Of a DNA stretch of 43,048 nucleotides, positions 23,501 through 27,630 are shown piece after piece. Both the position numbers and the translations under genes were made by a program. The notes beneath the pieces are model-generated. The model saw only the letters and a program-made list of their open reading frames with translations. It searched no databases and was not told the DNA's origin. The DNA lies in IMG/VR virus record IMGVR_UViG_3300042893_000793, positions 1 to 43,048 of that record, one strand, 5' to 3'. The first letter of the stretch is position 1, and every line of letters starts with the position of its first letter. The stretch comes from a virus.

Positions 23501-23658
23501 CAGCCAGTGATTTGCCAGCGCCGGGTGCAGGTGTTGATGTGGTTATTTTGCAGCGCAGAGGTGTAACTTGGTATGCTCCAGGAACTAGCACTCCTAGCAA
23601 CGGTCAGCCATTGCAACTCACTGACACAAATGCCGCAAGGTTCTTACGTGGATTATAA
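8578..23658 (+). CDS. Giant 5026-residue modular virion structural protein in gp7 position
   Basis: One uninterrupted frame of 15,081 bp directly coupled to gp6 (TAATG), in the place where T4-like phages carry the wedge protein gp7. Residues 1-145 resemble the N-terminus of large cyanophage structural proteins (YYWVPDG at 134-140). Then come a cupredoxin-like domain (175-297), a domain found twice (556-625, 3962-4035), seven FG-GAP-like blades (about 2320-3070), EVKPYH (3654-3659), a glycine-rich GTGYT/GSGYR repeat region (3742-3815), a module with INGERILY and GLQRGTAGTAA (4762-4845), and a C-terminal module with YTIASIG and FTATGAGTGTG (4905-4955). Composition is rich in Thr, Asn, Val and Tyr, as expected for beta-structure. 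Probable role: baseplate wedge or side spike, possibly host binding. No membrane segment or signal peptide seen. Confidence 0.85.
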   Translation: MARVRSVDFLPEIFQTDANKQFLAATLDQLIQEPKFKKTQGYIGRTVGPGVNPNDKYVIEPDKTRADYQLEPGVISVDPTDNSKIVDAITYPGITDSLVYQGSPSTQPSRLYTSDYYSLDPFINFDTFVNFSQYYWVPDGPDVVTVQSPGVALSQNFSVNRENGVYTFSGVTGNNPTINLVRGGNYTFQVAQNNKETVNYKVTRTNVTSFNIDNEPNAPIVLTRGNTYTFNLFVQGDFPFWIKTAATTGTGDAYNTGVTRNGSTVGTVTFVVPQDAPDTLYYSCQTQSLMRGTISIIDAEPGDGPGFWIQTAPGVNGLDPITPNITSRSIYGVTDNGIDLGTINFNVPQKTAQDFFYYLTSIGAVDLVTDLFFENIDGARLDQFIATYGGIDGITDLNTRTLVFANSAGDPATNYYSVWRISYVTVGAYTYLSLGSILNIDNLEKWTIRYGTEYSSTQWYKNQAGYIVEMPVLTAKLDTLYYQDGTDPEIFGIIRLIEQDNSGTIYIEDILGKTNYTSPDGITFTNGLKVQFLGSVSPSSYATGSNAFICTNTAAGINLITTESTLGMAVGQEIIFSSTAFGGVSTGVTYYVQTVFSSSQFKVSATKNGPAVTLTSANGSMVATTSQNPQYYVSGVGTAIELLPVTNYITPEEYAAADDIDYLTINRDSPDLNAWSRSNRWFHIDVLNATGAYNDTPVVIDNDKKGKRPIIQFRGGIRLYNMGTDAKQPVNVIDFTETDAFSNIEGSTGYSVNDYTFVNGSRVIFAADEDPNVRSKIYVVNFVTPDTVTPLIDQPIINLVEATDGEISVDQTTTCISGSQVGITYWYDGVEWLEAQQKTSVQQAPLFDIFDADGISLANTVTYPSSTFTGTKLFSYATGSGITDPILQLTLKYLSLTNVGDIVFDNNLYSDSFVYVRDNVSTTAPISSGFVYEYASRTVYDRLIGWQTAAVPTLMRQQFKFVYNLQPLQLDVAVQTNVVTTVPSVKVFVGSIFQDPGTYTISTTTNTTTITFSTVHVVGDVIEVEVLSDQISQVAFYQVPLNLNNNPLNANSPSFTLGTLRTHYNSICQNLTTFSGSINGANNTRDLGNIIPYGQIILQQSAPLTLAGYFMRSQQYNIFGALEYNSREYQKYKNQLLEAVTRQTIQYETAAQVLDTVIAEITLGRTSSNPFYWSDMLPASAVFTTTTYAVSYITTQVFDTVQSYNYTSANYLGMNVYVNDEILTRDLEYTVATDGPRIEILITLAIGDVVTVQEYSATYGTYVPNTPSKMGLYPAWRPAVIPVKTSAGEQLVILGHDGSQTPIFGDIRDEVLLEFETRIYNNIKLDGNPVPLDVADVIPGQFRDTGYSYSEINTILETNLLTYVGWNKLDYTLQNYNAGNPFTYNYSSSTNKLNGDTLLGAWRGINRFFYDTQQPELTPWEMLGFTVQPDWWEITYGPAPYTSDNMNLWDDLELGLVRDPVGAYTLPAYARPGLTSVLPTGTAGELLAPLESVVAGYNTQSFQKSWAPGDGGPVEASWWNSSDYPFAAMRLLALTRPAKFFALFADRDLYKYSTEFDQYLYNERYRLDANGVQVYGDGTSKASYINWIVDYNRITGTDSTVALEKDLQNLDVRLCYRMASFSDKQYLKLYTEKSSPKSTNDSLQIPPESYQLLVYKNQPFDRLIYSSVVIQVVDGGWAVFGYSTARPFFNTLTSIPVGQFQTYSVASKTIKAPANYTTNITQIPYGFVFTTESAVANFLLSYGKFLESQGFEFTNQINGYLMTWSQMVYEYMYWSQQGWGTGSLINLNPLATGLSVFKEQAVVDTITSQTAEHVILDQNRKDFPVRDLNIVRVDNNFTIQPLNNQSLSFIDMRYTSFESMIVLDNASLFGDLIFEPVTGARQSRLYLSGTTTTEWDGSVNAQGFILNQNNIPAWTGLKTYAKGEIVTYKGAYWSAATIVQPSAKFNYNDWNQSDYTFIEEGLLANLANKADQLSNSYDINSANLIADNDLLSYGLIGFRPRQYMAALNLDDVSQLNIYREFLGTKGTKNSTDLFGQAKFNKEVADYKVYENWAIQRGVYGANANRSFFDLRLNRALLSSNPSLVQVVVPNEASTADQQIFLSDVWKNSFPLTTTALLPTTTTLPTDIALPNAGYVNIDDADITVFDLDDPTNLNANIDSIIVGTSIWVAKVNSYDWNIYRAESVPGTIQHVCDNLNGTSRVIFSGQHGLSTGDRLIIRFFDTEVNGVYTVLSVPNLTTVNIALDLAGDRTVVNGTGIGFTLKTMRVDQASDILDLPYAQQILPGAKVWVDDNGQGLWEVLEKQNPFTDRTVLAPVLLDATEQYGASVAQATNRAALFVGSPRYGFGTGTATGGIYLYVKNYSDQYVPISPISNQDTVLTLNTTGLRGYGNAVDAGNQTWAIGGASASLGPAPAGSPANNGYAVVLWRDPAAGIVNSSPWIQSQLLTLPGTTTTTTPGAGEFGYSVAMSLDERWLYVGAPGLNTVYAYGQVQWQNQFLQYKANGTSNTADISNNIQINNANQIVVTKNNAVLVLSTDYTVDAGFTTVTFTSTPAADDIINISRLYFKAFTASGATYSLSPYLFTLTDIYSFSVTVDGVLQRPNIDYTYSAGTLTFYNIPSGGAAIGVTSQYYYELAGTLTPTVAVAAGARFGASVQCSTDGRQVIIGCSSATVDGLLEAGSVYVFDRNVQKFIRQDDSSNTYTVLGTVSAPVSVLVNNAFLTNQTDSIVGADDTFSVSGNNITINKDLFVGDVIEIEINQFVQQQLITENVVAEYTNYGQSLDLCPYNCSLYVGAPQDSSVVWKGGVVERSVNQSRSYGTITSTIANPSLTAGQTLRVNNMDIAVPASPNNNIAGLAAAINGGEAGTNTGAPNATAVVSTDGYLTIFVTNTDAALEGNKLQVAPGSVGTVFSALGFKTFVYTQTIESPRPVEFGQFGYSVAINDTALNLVVGSPKGSLYLPMVFDYNTTTQEAGTTFDGNSTTFFSPVVQSGVVYTYDYLPSNSLSVANPGKFIFGQQVETDSVTYLDQFGYAVSYNSGVLVATAPGEDFEDSTFSEYGAAYLFENPTRRLAWEPIAIQQPVVDIKLLTSVYMYDRISSAKSQFFDFFDPLQGKVLGAAQENIDFISAVDPASYNVGPINNRGNTWNVTNLGEVWWDISTVRFINPNQDNPTYASRRWGQVFPGSSVDVYQWISSTVPPANYTGVGVPYSTTSYVVSTRLNQSGTFVTEYYFWVRGITETASQSGKTLSVATVASYIQEPKASGISYIAPINSSTIAIYNGLDYIVAFDTILSIEFDQTLTDANVHTEYELIAQGEEDAFLTDNLYRKLQDSFCGVDTAGNKVPDPNLNYAQQYGVQFRPRQSMFVDRFLALKNYIQRANDVFSLYPITESRSFVLLNSAEPEPTLASGEWDLRVANLEILGFQNIYAVPLGYKYLVVTNSLNRGLWTINEVQATITDPSVRELVLSRVQNYDTRQYWSYVNWYKPGYNSSSTVVAEVPNYATLATLSVPIGSSVKVTANAQGKFEIYLRTDTGWDRVALEDGTIEISAEIYNYALGRFGFDVEVFDAQYYDQEPIIETRKIIQAINEELFVDELKIERNKSLTLMFNFILSELLAPEWLIKTSLIDVQHKVRDLVPYQNYIRDNQDFVSEYLQEVKPYHVQVRAFNLTYDGADDYMGSLTDFDVPAYYNTDLTIPQYVSPILLPYQHATAQAFNTLSDTAPNSTLWADWPYSQWFGNYLLQVASITVTDQGTGYTIAPTVAIVPADGDTGSGAEAVAVLNSLGNVVSITVTNPGSGYRSTPTVVFSGGNGTSATAYPVMSGLGNATNQATGNSEFYNLVRNFKTVIKYDRYQYQTSILTWSSDGTYENGTLVRYDNRVWQADSTDGSTAVVGPEFNLEDWILVDAATLSGVNRTMGFYVPGVNELGLDLQLLVDGTSYPGVQVWGDYFLGSAPASPTLVCTATDATTNEITCVQTVRLSLNDPIRFYGTVFGGIVAGTVYYVNSIVDSTHFTVALSPDGLTVSLTTATGTMVADVPEPLDATYASSFTDQYLGLRPTDINVDGGEFIGSYEGHAPEELVNGSEYDTLDFRVYTRPGADWLNRGHGFSIGSYNYVYQDSALRWDDLVQNPVNIEVSNVTTDSDLSPDVDYVVDWENQTISAITGGGIATGDVINIAAYEMGGGNQLFRGNYSGSNVNDSVVIPVKADEIYELVLFVNGENVSGATWTPYANSTPWTYENSYAAQTVVEDNNLYYRALQVVPPGILIDDPLYWVAFVPATKSIVTFPYPIASVKYATTEALPAPYGYVYNNGVNGVGATLTNANIYDYYSVLTIDGVTPSVGDRILVKNEVGAYTNDTTQSATFNGIYTVTRVGNSFVSWILTRATDFVNPQDIPSAVTLVTSGSTNADTRWVCASNPSISVGTTEINWIPFIGSASPYGAGDGISITAMGIEDPQYSWSTATTQYRTVTLSDTLTNSINLENSMQGTNVANLVVTLNGKRLQPPEGIEWTGDGTSSSFGLPQRGGGYPQSEINAYTDIQVWLDNVLQVQNYGSVVGDYYVTNYDGSNTPGRQVIFFTPPADGAQILISVSTIAQYSVATGTTNRLLITPLMNQGDHLAITSWNDTSQQDILTLVFVGPVTTGLTLVEPYDSTGYSFPDASPVNDTPGSYDFSLGVAIPDNDFNLGREGLLADRLWVTLDGNRLYAGVDYAVQGQYLILGSGVIGSAQVLAVTEFTQSIVPDAMAFRLFQDMRGVQTTFRITASTTTTVTQTVSATADTIYVTDAAALSEPNLSAGIFGVATINGERILYRERNLAANSISGLQRGTAGTAAATHAVGAEVYDMGIGNRQPQEDQNYIVSDTSTGDGSTTIFYAPTIEFDLGDSSFEIDSIEVYVGGNRARNGYYAGQFVIGQTYTIASIGNTNWYAIGLPSDVFPAPGVVFTATGAGTGTGVAGNSLASNYYKESDYDPLAIQFLTASDLPAPGAGVDVVILQRRGVTWYAPGTSTPSNGQPLQLTDTNAARFLRGL
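9100..9468 (+). other. Degenerate cupredoxin-like domain in giant protein
   Basis: Residues about 175-297. The pattern VLTRGNTYTFNLFVQGDFPF, then WIKTA, GVTRNGSTVGTVTFVVP and APDTLYYSCQTQSLMRGTI, follows the blue-copper-like domain widespread in marine phage structural proteins. The usual C-x2-H-x2-M type end is only partly kept: Cys284 and Met290 remain while the expected His position is Gln. Copper binding is therefore doubtful and the fold probably serves structure or adhesion. A partial second copy lies at about 306-360 (FWIQTAPGVNG, then GTINFNVPQ). Confidence 0.6.
10243..10452 (+). repeat. First copy of duplicated domain in giant protein
   Basis: Residues 556-625. Its core, AFGGVSTGVTYYVQTVFSSS followed by QFKV and ending NGSMVAT, recurs at residues 3962-4035. 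Function unknown; a recurring building block in phage structural proteins. Confidence 0.6.
15535..17787 (+). other. Seven FG-GAP-like blades (putative beta-propeller) in giant protein
   Basis: Residues about 2320-3070. Seven segments share the pattern FGxSV...(D)xxxLxVGAP...G.VY.(F/Y): near 2321 (YGASVAQATNRAALFVGSP), 2384, 2459 (FGYSVAMSLDERWLYVGAP), 2647 (FGASVQCSTDGRQVIIGCS), 2776 (YGQSLDLCPYNCSLYVGAP), 2933 (FGYSVAINDTALNLVVGSP) and 3025 (FGYAVSYNSGVLVATAPGED). Seven is the blade number of integrin-alpha propellers. Unlike integrins, I see few DxDxDG calcium loops. Two long insertions separate blades 3-4 and 4-5. Confidence 0.6.
20461..20682 (+). repeat. Second copy of duplicated domain in giant protein
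   Basis: Residues 3962-4035. The core, VFGGIVAGTVYYVNSIVDST followed by HFTV and ending TGTMVAD, aligns with residues 556-625, 10 kb upstream. The conserved FGG...YYV...F.V...G.MVA frame shows common origin despite DNA divergence. Confidence 0.6.
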
Positions 23659-23661
23659 CAA

Positions 23662-23669
23662 GGTAAATA
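23662..23669 (+). promoter_or_regulatory. Weak late promoter-like sequence (GGTAAATA)
   Basis: TAAATA sits in the 18-bp gap between the giant gene and the 50-residue gene. Only six of eight bases match the late consensus, and the implied start would fall about two bases before the ATG at 23677. No good ribosome site lies between. Low confidence. Confidence 0.22.
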
Positions 23670-23676
23670 AAAGATC

Positions 23677-23829
23677 ATGTCAACTACTATGCCAAAACAG
23701 CCAGTAACTGCAAATTCTGAGCAAACTCAGCCCAAGCGTCCCAACGAGCAAGGATCGTTTTCCGTAGAAGCTCACGTGCGTATTTTTGACCCAAAAACAC
23801 GCGAAGTTTATGTGGAGAAACGAGCATGA
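23677..23829 (+). CDS. Small structural-module protein, 50 residues
   Basis: A complete 50-codon gene, ATG at 23677 and TGA at 23827-23829, filling the gap between the giant protein and the 208-residue protein and joined to the latter by an ATGA overlap. The first 25 residues are polar (MPKQPVTANSEQTQPKRPNE). The second half, VRIFDPKTREVYVEKRA, aligns with LKVYDPNNGEVFVDKKNA near the start of the next protein. The two genes therefore share a short beta-hairpin-like motif and may come from one duplicated module, or both bind the same partner. Function unknown; location argues for a small virion or assembly protein. Confidence 0.75.
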   Translation: MSTTMPKQPVTANSEQTQPKRPNEQGSFSVEAHVRIFDPKTREVYVEKRA

Positions 23830-24452
23830 TGATTACCCCAGGTTTAGCCCAAATTCAGGGATTTTTAAAAGTTTACGATCCCAACAATGGTGAAGTATTT
23901 GTAGACAAGAAAAACGCAATTCACTACGAAAACATATCAATTGCTATGGCTCAAGCTCTAAGCAATAGATTGGACGCAAATGGGGCAAGGTTGGGAGTTA
24001 TCTATTCTATGGCATTTGGTAATGGTGGCAGCTCGGTAGACCCTACTGGTGTGATTACATATTTGCCCCCAAACACTGTGGGGCAAAATGCAGGGTTATA
24101 CAATGAAACGTATGCAAAAGTTGTGGATGATAATTCAGCAGCTGACACTGATCCTGAAACCAATTACATGACAGTGCTACATACATCTGGCACTGTGTAC
24201 ACAGATATTTTAGTAACCTGCTTGTTGGACTACGGCGAGCCGCCAACTCAGCAAGCATTTGATAATTCGACTAATTTTAACGGTGAATATGTGTTTGACG
24301 AACTGGGATTAAAATCTTGGAACGGTAGTTCAACTGACTTACGATTGATCACTCATGTGATTTTCCATCCAGTACAAAAAAGTTTGAATCGTCAAATTCA
24401 AATTGATTATACTATACGTATACAGACACTGAGCAACATAAATGCCGTATAA
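23826..24452 (+). CDS. Putative baseplate/tail structural protein, 208 residues
   Basis: Begins MMITPGLAQIQGFLKVYDP; ATGs at 23826 and 23829 are both possible, the first overlapping the preceding stop. Residues about 12-40 carry the DPNNGEVFVDKKNAIHYEN motif seen in structural proteins of T4-like marine phages, and the C-terminal part has FDELGLKSW, LITHVIFHPVQKSLNR and QIDYTIRIQ, consistent with a beta-rich baseplate component. It does not resemble T4 gp8 in sequence although it lies in a comparable place. No signal peptide or membrane segment. The stop codon is embedded in a late promoter octamer for the next gene. Exact role unknown. Confidence 0.7.
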   Translation: MMITPGLAQIQGFLKVYDPNNGEVFVDKKNAIHYENISIAMAQALSNRLDANGARLGVIYSMAFGNGGSSVDPTGVITYLPPNTVGQNAGLYNETYAKVVDDNSAADTDPETNYMTVLHTSGTVYTDILVTCLLDYGEPPTQQAFDNSTNFNGEYVFDELGLKSWNGSSTDLRLITHVIFHPVQKSLNRQIQIDYTIRIQTLSNINAV

Positions 24453-24455
24453 ATA
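24448..24455 (+). promoter_or_regulatory. T4-type late promoter (TATAAATA), perfect match
   Basis: TATAAATA exactly matches the T4 late promoter and overlaps the stop codon of the 208-residue gene. The expected start near 24461 gives a 25-nt leader with ACAAGG about ten bases before the ATG at 24486. It implies use of a gp55-like late sigma factor and late expression of the tail-fibre genes that follow. Confidence 0.72.
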
Positions 24456-24485
24456 TAGAAAAATATAGGAACAAGGCGATAACCC

Positions 24486-26264
24486 ATGGCATATACAATT
24501 AATCTAACAAACGGCACCACGTTTGCTACCATAACAGATGGTACTGTAAATCAGGCCAGTTCGATGACTTTGGTTGGCAAAAACTACGCTGGATACGGCC
24601 AGTTTTTAGATGACAACTTTATCCACCTGTTGGAAAACAGTGCTAATTCTACAGCACCTACTGCACCACTCACTGGGCAATTATGGTGGGATAGCACTAA
24701 TACTTTGTTAAAAGTATATACAGGTGTGACTTGGACTGTAGTTGGTGGCGCTACAGCGTCAGCATCGGCACCTTCCCCAGTTGTGCAAGGCGATTTGTGG
24801 TATGACAATGTTAATCAACAGCTCAAAGTTTGCTCAGTAGCAGGTGCGCCAGGAACATTTATTGTGGTTGGCCCTGCTTACTCTAGTGCTCAAGGTACCT
24901 CAGGCGCTGTGCCAATTACCATCAGCGATGGATCTACAGGCTATATTGTAACAGGACTATATGCTAACAACAACTTGGTTGGCATTATTAGCGGTGCGTC
25001 TGACTTTGTGCCAGCTGGCAACAGTTCTAGTTATATCACAGCATTTCCTAAAATTTACAAAGGCTTTACAGTTTGGAACACTGGCAACAACAGCGGCAAC
25101 ATTAGTAATCCAGGTAACATTACTATGGCTGTGGCTGGCAGTGTGATTGAAACAGTAGCCAGCACAGGCGTTTTTGTTACTGGATTGATCAGCGCCACCG
25201 GCAACGTTACTGCTGCCAACTTTGTTGGCAATGTGATTCCACCAGCTGGCGGATCAGTCAGTACTACAGGTAATATCACAGGCGGAAATCTGTTGACCAG
25301 TGGAATAATGTCTGCTACTGGTAACGCTACTGGTGGCAATTTAATTACTAGCGGTCTAGCCACAGTTACCGGCAATATCACAGGTGGCAATGTTAATGCA
25401 GGTATTGTTTCAGCATCTGGCAACGTACAAGGTGGTAATTTACGCACTGCTGGATTGATCTCTGCCACAGGCAATATCACCGGCGGCAATGTGTTGTTTG
25501 GTTCAGGTATTGTGAGCGGTACTGGAAACGTAATTGGCGGCAATGTGTTGTTTGGTTCAGGTATTGTGAGCGGCGTAGGAAACATTGCTGGTGGATACAT
25601 TTTTGGCAATGGCAGTCAACTTACTGGTGTTAGCGCCGCAGTTTCTGTGTCTAAAATTGAAAACGGTTTATCTGTGGCAAACATTGGGACAAGTGGAGGC
25701 AACTTGGCTATTACCATTGGTAGCACTTCCAACGTAATGGTTGTGGCCACTACTGGTATTATTGTTACCGGACTGAGCACCCCAAGCATTGAGAAAACCG
25801 GGTCAAACGCTGTGGGAAATATTGGTTCAGCCAGCAGTTATTTTAACAGATTGTTTGCTACCGCTACCACAGCCTTGTACGCTGACGTTGCAGAACGTTT
25901 TGCAGCTGACGAAGAACTAGCCCCAGGCACAGTGGTTGAACTAGGCGGCTCTGCGGAAATTACCAGATCCAAACAAGATTTAAGTGAAAATGTGTTCGGC
26001 GTTATAAGTACTAATGCAGCTTACCTAATGAATGGTGGCGCTGGAGAAGACAACACGCATCCACCAGTTGCAATGACTGGCCGTGTTCCAGTGCAAGTAG
26101 TTGGCGTAGTGCGCAAAGGTGACAGATTGGTATCAGCAGGCAACGGTGTTGCTAGAGCTGCTCAACCTGGTGAAGCCACAGCATTTAATGTAATTGGACG
26201 AGCACTGGTTGACAAACTCACCCCTGGTCCAGGTACAATAGAAGCAATTGTAACTATAAAGTAA
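24486..26264 (+). CDS. Tail fibre-like protein with collagen-like turn repeats and YAD.AE C-terminal domain
   Basis: A 592-residue fibre-like protein. Two copies of a small motif, GQLWWDSTNTLLKVYTG (about 63-79) and GDLWYDNVNQQLKV (about 102-115), are typical of phage fibre N-termini. Residues about 235-385 are imperfect 16-20 residue repeats built on SATGNITGGNLLTSG, likely a trimeric beta-prism shaft. The C-terminal 130 residues start at YADVAERFA (465) and include VFGVISTNAAYLMN and MTGRVPVQVVGVVRKGD. That pattern recurs at the ends of fibres in marine phages and resembles peptidase G2-type chaperone domains that may cleave themselves; no catalytic residue is assigned here. Preceded by a perfect late promoter. 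Probable host-recognition fibre or its shaft. Confidence 0.75.
   Translation: MAYTINLTNGTTFATITDGTVNQASSMTLVGKNYAGYGQFLDDNFIHLLENSANSTAPTAPLTGQLWWDSTNTLLKVYTGVTWTVVGGATASASAPSPVVQGDLWYDNVNQQLKVCSVAGAPGTFIVVGPAYSSAQGTSGAVPITISDGSTGYIVTGLYANNNLVGIISGASDFVPAGNSSSYITAFPKIYKGFTVWNTGNNSGNISNPGNITMAVAGSVIETVASTGVFVTGLISATGNVTAANFVGNVIPPAGGSVSTTGNITGGNLLTSGIMSATGNATGGNLITSGLATVTGNITGGNVNAGIVSASGNVQGGNLRTAGLISATGNITGGNVLFGSGIVSGTGNVIGGNVLFGSGIVSGVGNIAGGYIFGNGSQLTGVSAAVSVSKIENGLSVANIGTSGGNLAITIGSTSNVMVVATTGIIVTGLSTPSIEKTGSNAVGNIGSASSYFNRLFATATTALYADVAERFAADEELAPGTVVELGGSAEITRSKQDLSENVFGVISTNAAYLMNGGAGEDNTHPPVAMTGRVPVQVVGVVRKGDRLVSAGNGVARAAQPGEATAFNVIGRALVDKLTPGPGTIEAIVTIK
25482..25519 (+). repeat. 38-bp perfect direct repeat, copy 1
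   Basis: Identical over 38 bp to 25536-25573. The unit spacing is 54 bp (18 codons), so gain or loss of a copy would keep the frame and change shaft length. Unlike other repeats in this shaft, it is identical at DNA level, pointing to recent duplication. Confidence 0.9.
25536..25573 (+). repeat. 38-bp perfect direct repeat, copy 2
   Basis: Second copy of the 38-bp sequence at 25482-25519; it encodes the same GGNVLFGSGIVSG stretch. Confidence 0.9.
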
Positions 26265-26276
26265 TCGGAACTAACA

Positions 26277-27269
26277 ATGACATATTCAAGTGGCGGATTA
26301 ATTCAAGCAACAGACTTTAACGGGTTTGTGAGCACTGGATCTCCAAATATTAATAATATTTGGAGCACAGGATCAACCGACAGCGGCTGGGGGCAAACTG
26401 CCCTAAGTACAGTAAGTATTGGCGGCACTGTGACTGCTACAAACTGGGCCAGTTTGGTCAATACACTTGCTAGTATGGGCAGCCAAACAGGCACAACTAT
26501 TACTTCTCGATCTGCTCCTACCGCAGGACAAACTATTAGTGTGTTGGCGGCTGTGGCCACCGACATTTCAAGTTGCAATACCAATCGCGCCAATGCCGCT
26601 GCTGTTGGCTCAACCAGTACCACTTGGACTGGCGCAGCCGCCAAAACTACTACGACTGGCACAGGCACTGCCGCCTGGACTATCACTTGGACTCAGACAA
26701 TAACTTTCCCATCGGCCGATCAAGCTAGATATTTTTACAATGCAGGCGGCAGAGTTTATTTGACCATGAACAAATCATCTACTGGTCTAGATAGCGACGC
26801 AGACTGGAACACATTCATTGGCAAAGTAGGCACAATAAGTGTTACTGGTATTGCTGGATCCAAAACCCTAGCTGGCGTTGCGTATACAGGAACCACAAGA
26901 ACAGGTGGCACAGGTGGTACTCAAACTACACTATCCACAGCCACAGGTTGGTATGCGTTGACTGCTGGTGCTGCTGCAACTACCATATTCCAGTTGAATG
27001 ATGACTTATCGGTCTATACTGGTGACACAGTCATTGTAACTGCTGCAAAAAATGCCGGCGCAACCACACTGACTTTAACTACAACATGGAACAGTACTGC
27101 TAGAGCAGGCGCAGGCCAAAACACTCAAATTTCAGGTGGTACCGATACTACTTCACCGTTCTCGTCATACGGAACAGCACCCACAGTGCTTTGCCGATTT
27201 GTTCCACCATCAACAACTTATCTAACCAATAGCTGGGGCACACCCACTGTGGCAAGCTCAGTAGCTTAA
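26277..27269 (+). CDS. Tail fibre/structural protein, Thr-rich, 330 residues
   Basis: The last gene of the structural block, 12 bp after the fibre gene. N-terminal half is Thr/Ala/Ser-rich (AAAKTTTTGTGTAAWTITWT), then ITFPSADQARYFYNAGGRVY near 140-160, a motif I recognise from phage tail or fibre proteins in which it forms part of a receptor-side domain. The C-terminal region has strand-rich sequence such as DTVIVTAAKNAGATTLTLTT. No catalytic motif or signal peptide. Its place behind a fibre gene and before a terminator suggests an adhesin or fibre tip that is expressed late with its upstream neighbour. It could instead be a neck or whisker-like protein. Confidence 0.65.
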   Translation: MTYSSGGLIQATDFNGFVSTGSPNINNIWSTGSTDSGWGQTALSTVSIGGTVTATNWASLVNTLASMGSQTGTTITSRSAPTAGQTISVLAAVATDISSCNTNRANAAAVGSTSTTWTGAAAKTTTTGTGTAAWTITWTQTITFPSADQARYFYNAGGRVYLTMNKSSTGLDSDADWNTFIGKVGTISVTGIAGSKTLAGVAYTGTTRTGGTGGTQTTLSTATGWYALTAGAAATTIFQLNDDLSVYTGDTVIVTAAKNAGATTLTLTTTWNSTARAGAGQNTQISGGTDTTSPFSSYGTAPTVLCRFVPPSTTYLTNSWGTPTVASSVA

Positions 27270-27272
27270 CCT

Positions 27273-27300
27273 AAAGGGGCTGCTGCCCCTTTACTTTTTC
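27273..27300 (+). terminator. Intrinsic terminator ending the structural block
   Basis: An 8-bp perfect stem, AAAGGGGC (27273-27280) with GCCCCTTT (27285-27292), a four-base loop TGCT, then ACTTTTTC. It starts four bases after the stop of the 330-residue gene. The only strong terminator seen in the window. Confidence 0.88.
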
Positions 27301-27318
27301 TTGTATATCCTGTACAAT
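27290..27318 (+). promoter_or_regulatory. Sigma70-like promoter for the 16-kb glycan/radical SAM operon
   Basis: TTTACT (27290-27295) and TACAAT (27313-27318) with a 17-bp spacer, four and five matches to the -35 and -10 consensus. It overlaps the tail of the terminator. The implied start is near 27325, the first base of the next ATG, so the message may be leaderless. No late octamer is present here, suggesting the operon is on a different temporal programme from the virion genes. Confidence 0.4.
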
Positions 27319-27324
27319 CGTAAC

Positions 27325-27630
27325 ATGAACACTGACGATTTAATTTCGCACAGCCGTGCTCGCTTTGATCACGTGGCTGCCAAACGCATACTCCGAGAGA
27401 AGTACGAAGCCCGAATGATATTTGCACATGCAGGAGGTATGTGGCGTGCCGGACCTGAACTCATAATTATCCTGGCCACTGTGCCTCCAGGTGATGCAGT
27501 GCTATTGGATTTGTATGAAACTCCTGTACAAGTACGGTCAGAAGAACTGCGCGGCTTGGCCATAACTCGCTGGCAAGAGCAAATGAATGCTTGGTTGATA
27601 GAACACAACGAACTCAGCACCAAACGATGA
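27325..27630 (+). CDS. Conserved small protein, 101 residues, unknown function
   Basis: First gene of the second region. I chose the ATG at 27325; a TTG at 27301 would add eight residues but lies inside the proposed promoter. The sequence runs SRARFDHVAAKRILREKYEA, then FAHAGGMWRAGPELIIILAT, VLLDLYETPVQV and a C-terminal RWQEQMNAWLIEHNEL. It resembles small hypothetical proteins common in marine T4-like phages that sit near tail fibre genes; I know of no assigned function. Length, charge and lack of Cys suggest a soluble helical protein rather than an enzyme. It overlaps the following glycosyltransferase start by ATGA. Confidence 0.7.
   Translation: MNTDDLISHSRARFDHVAAKRILREKYEARMIFAHAGGMWRAGPELIIILATVPPGDAVLLDLYETPVQVRSEELRGLAITRWQEQMNAWLIEHNELSTKR

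Noticed and set aside
23826-24452. Assignment of the 208-residue protein as gp8
   Set aside because: Position is suggestive but no sequence stretch matched T4 gp8 as I know it.
25055-25609. 184-codon reverse-strand frame in the fibre gene
   Set aside because: Its repetitive Pro/Leu/Ile sequence is the antisense reading of the Gly/Asn shaft repeats.
27301-27324. TTG start 24 bases upstream for the 101-residue gene
   Set aside because: It lies within the proposed promoter, has no ribosome site and adds residues (MYILYNRN) with no conserved look.
27591-27626. Upstream GTG start for glycosyltransferase 1
   Set aside because: The added residues are the shifted reading of the previous gene's end; the ATGA junction at 27627 fits the operon pattern.
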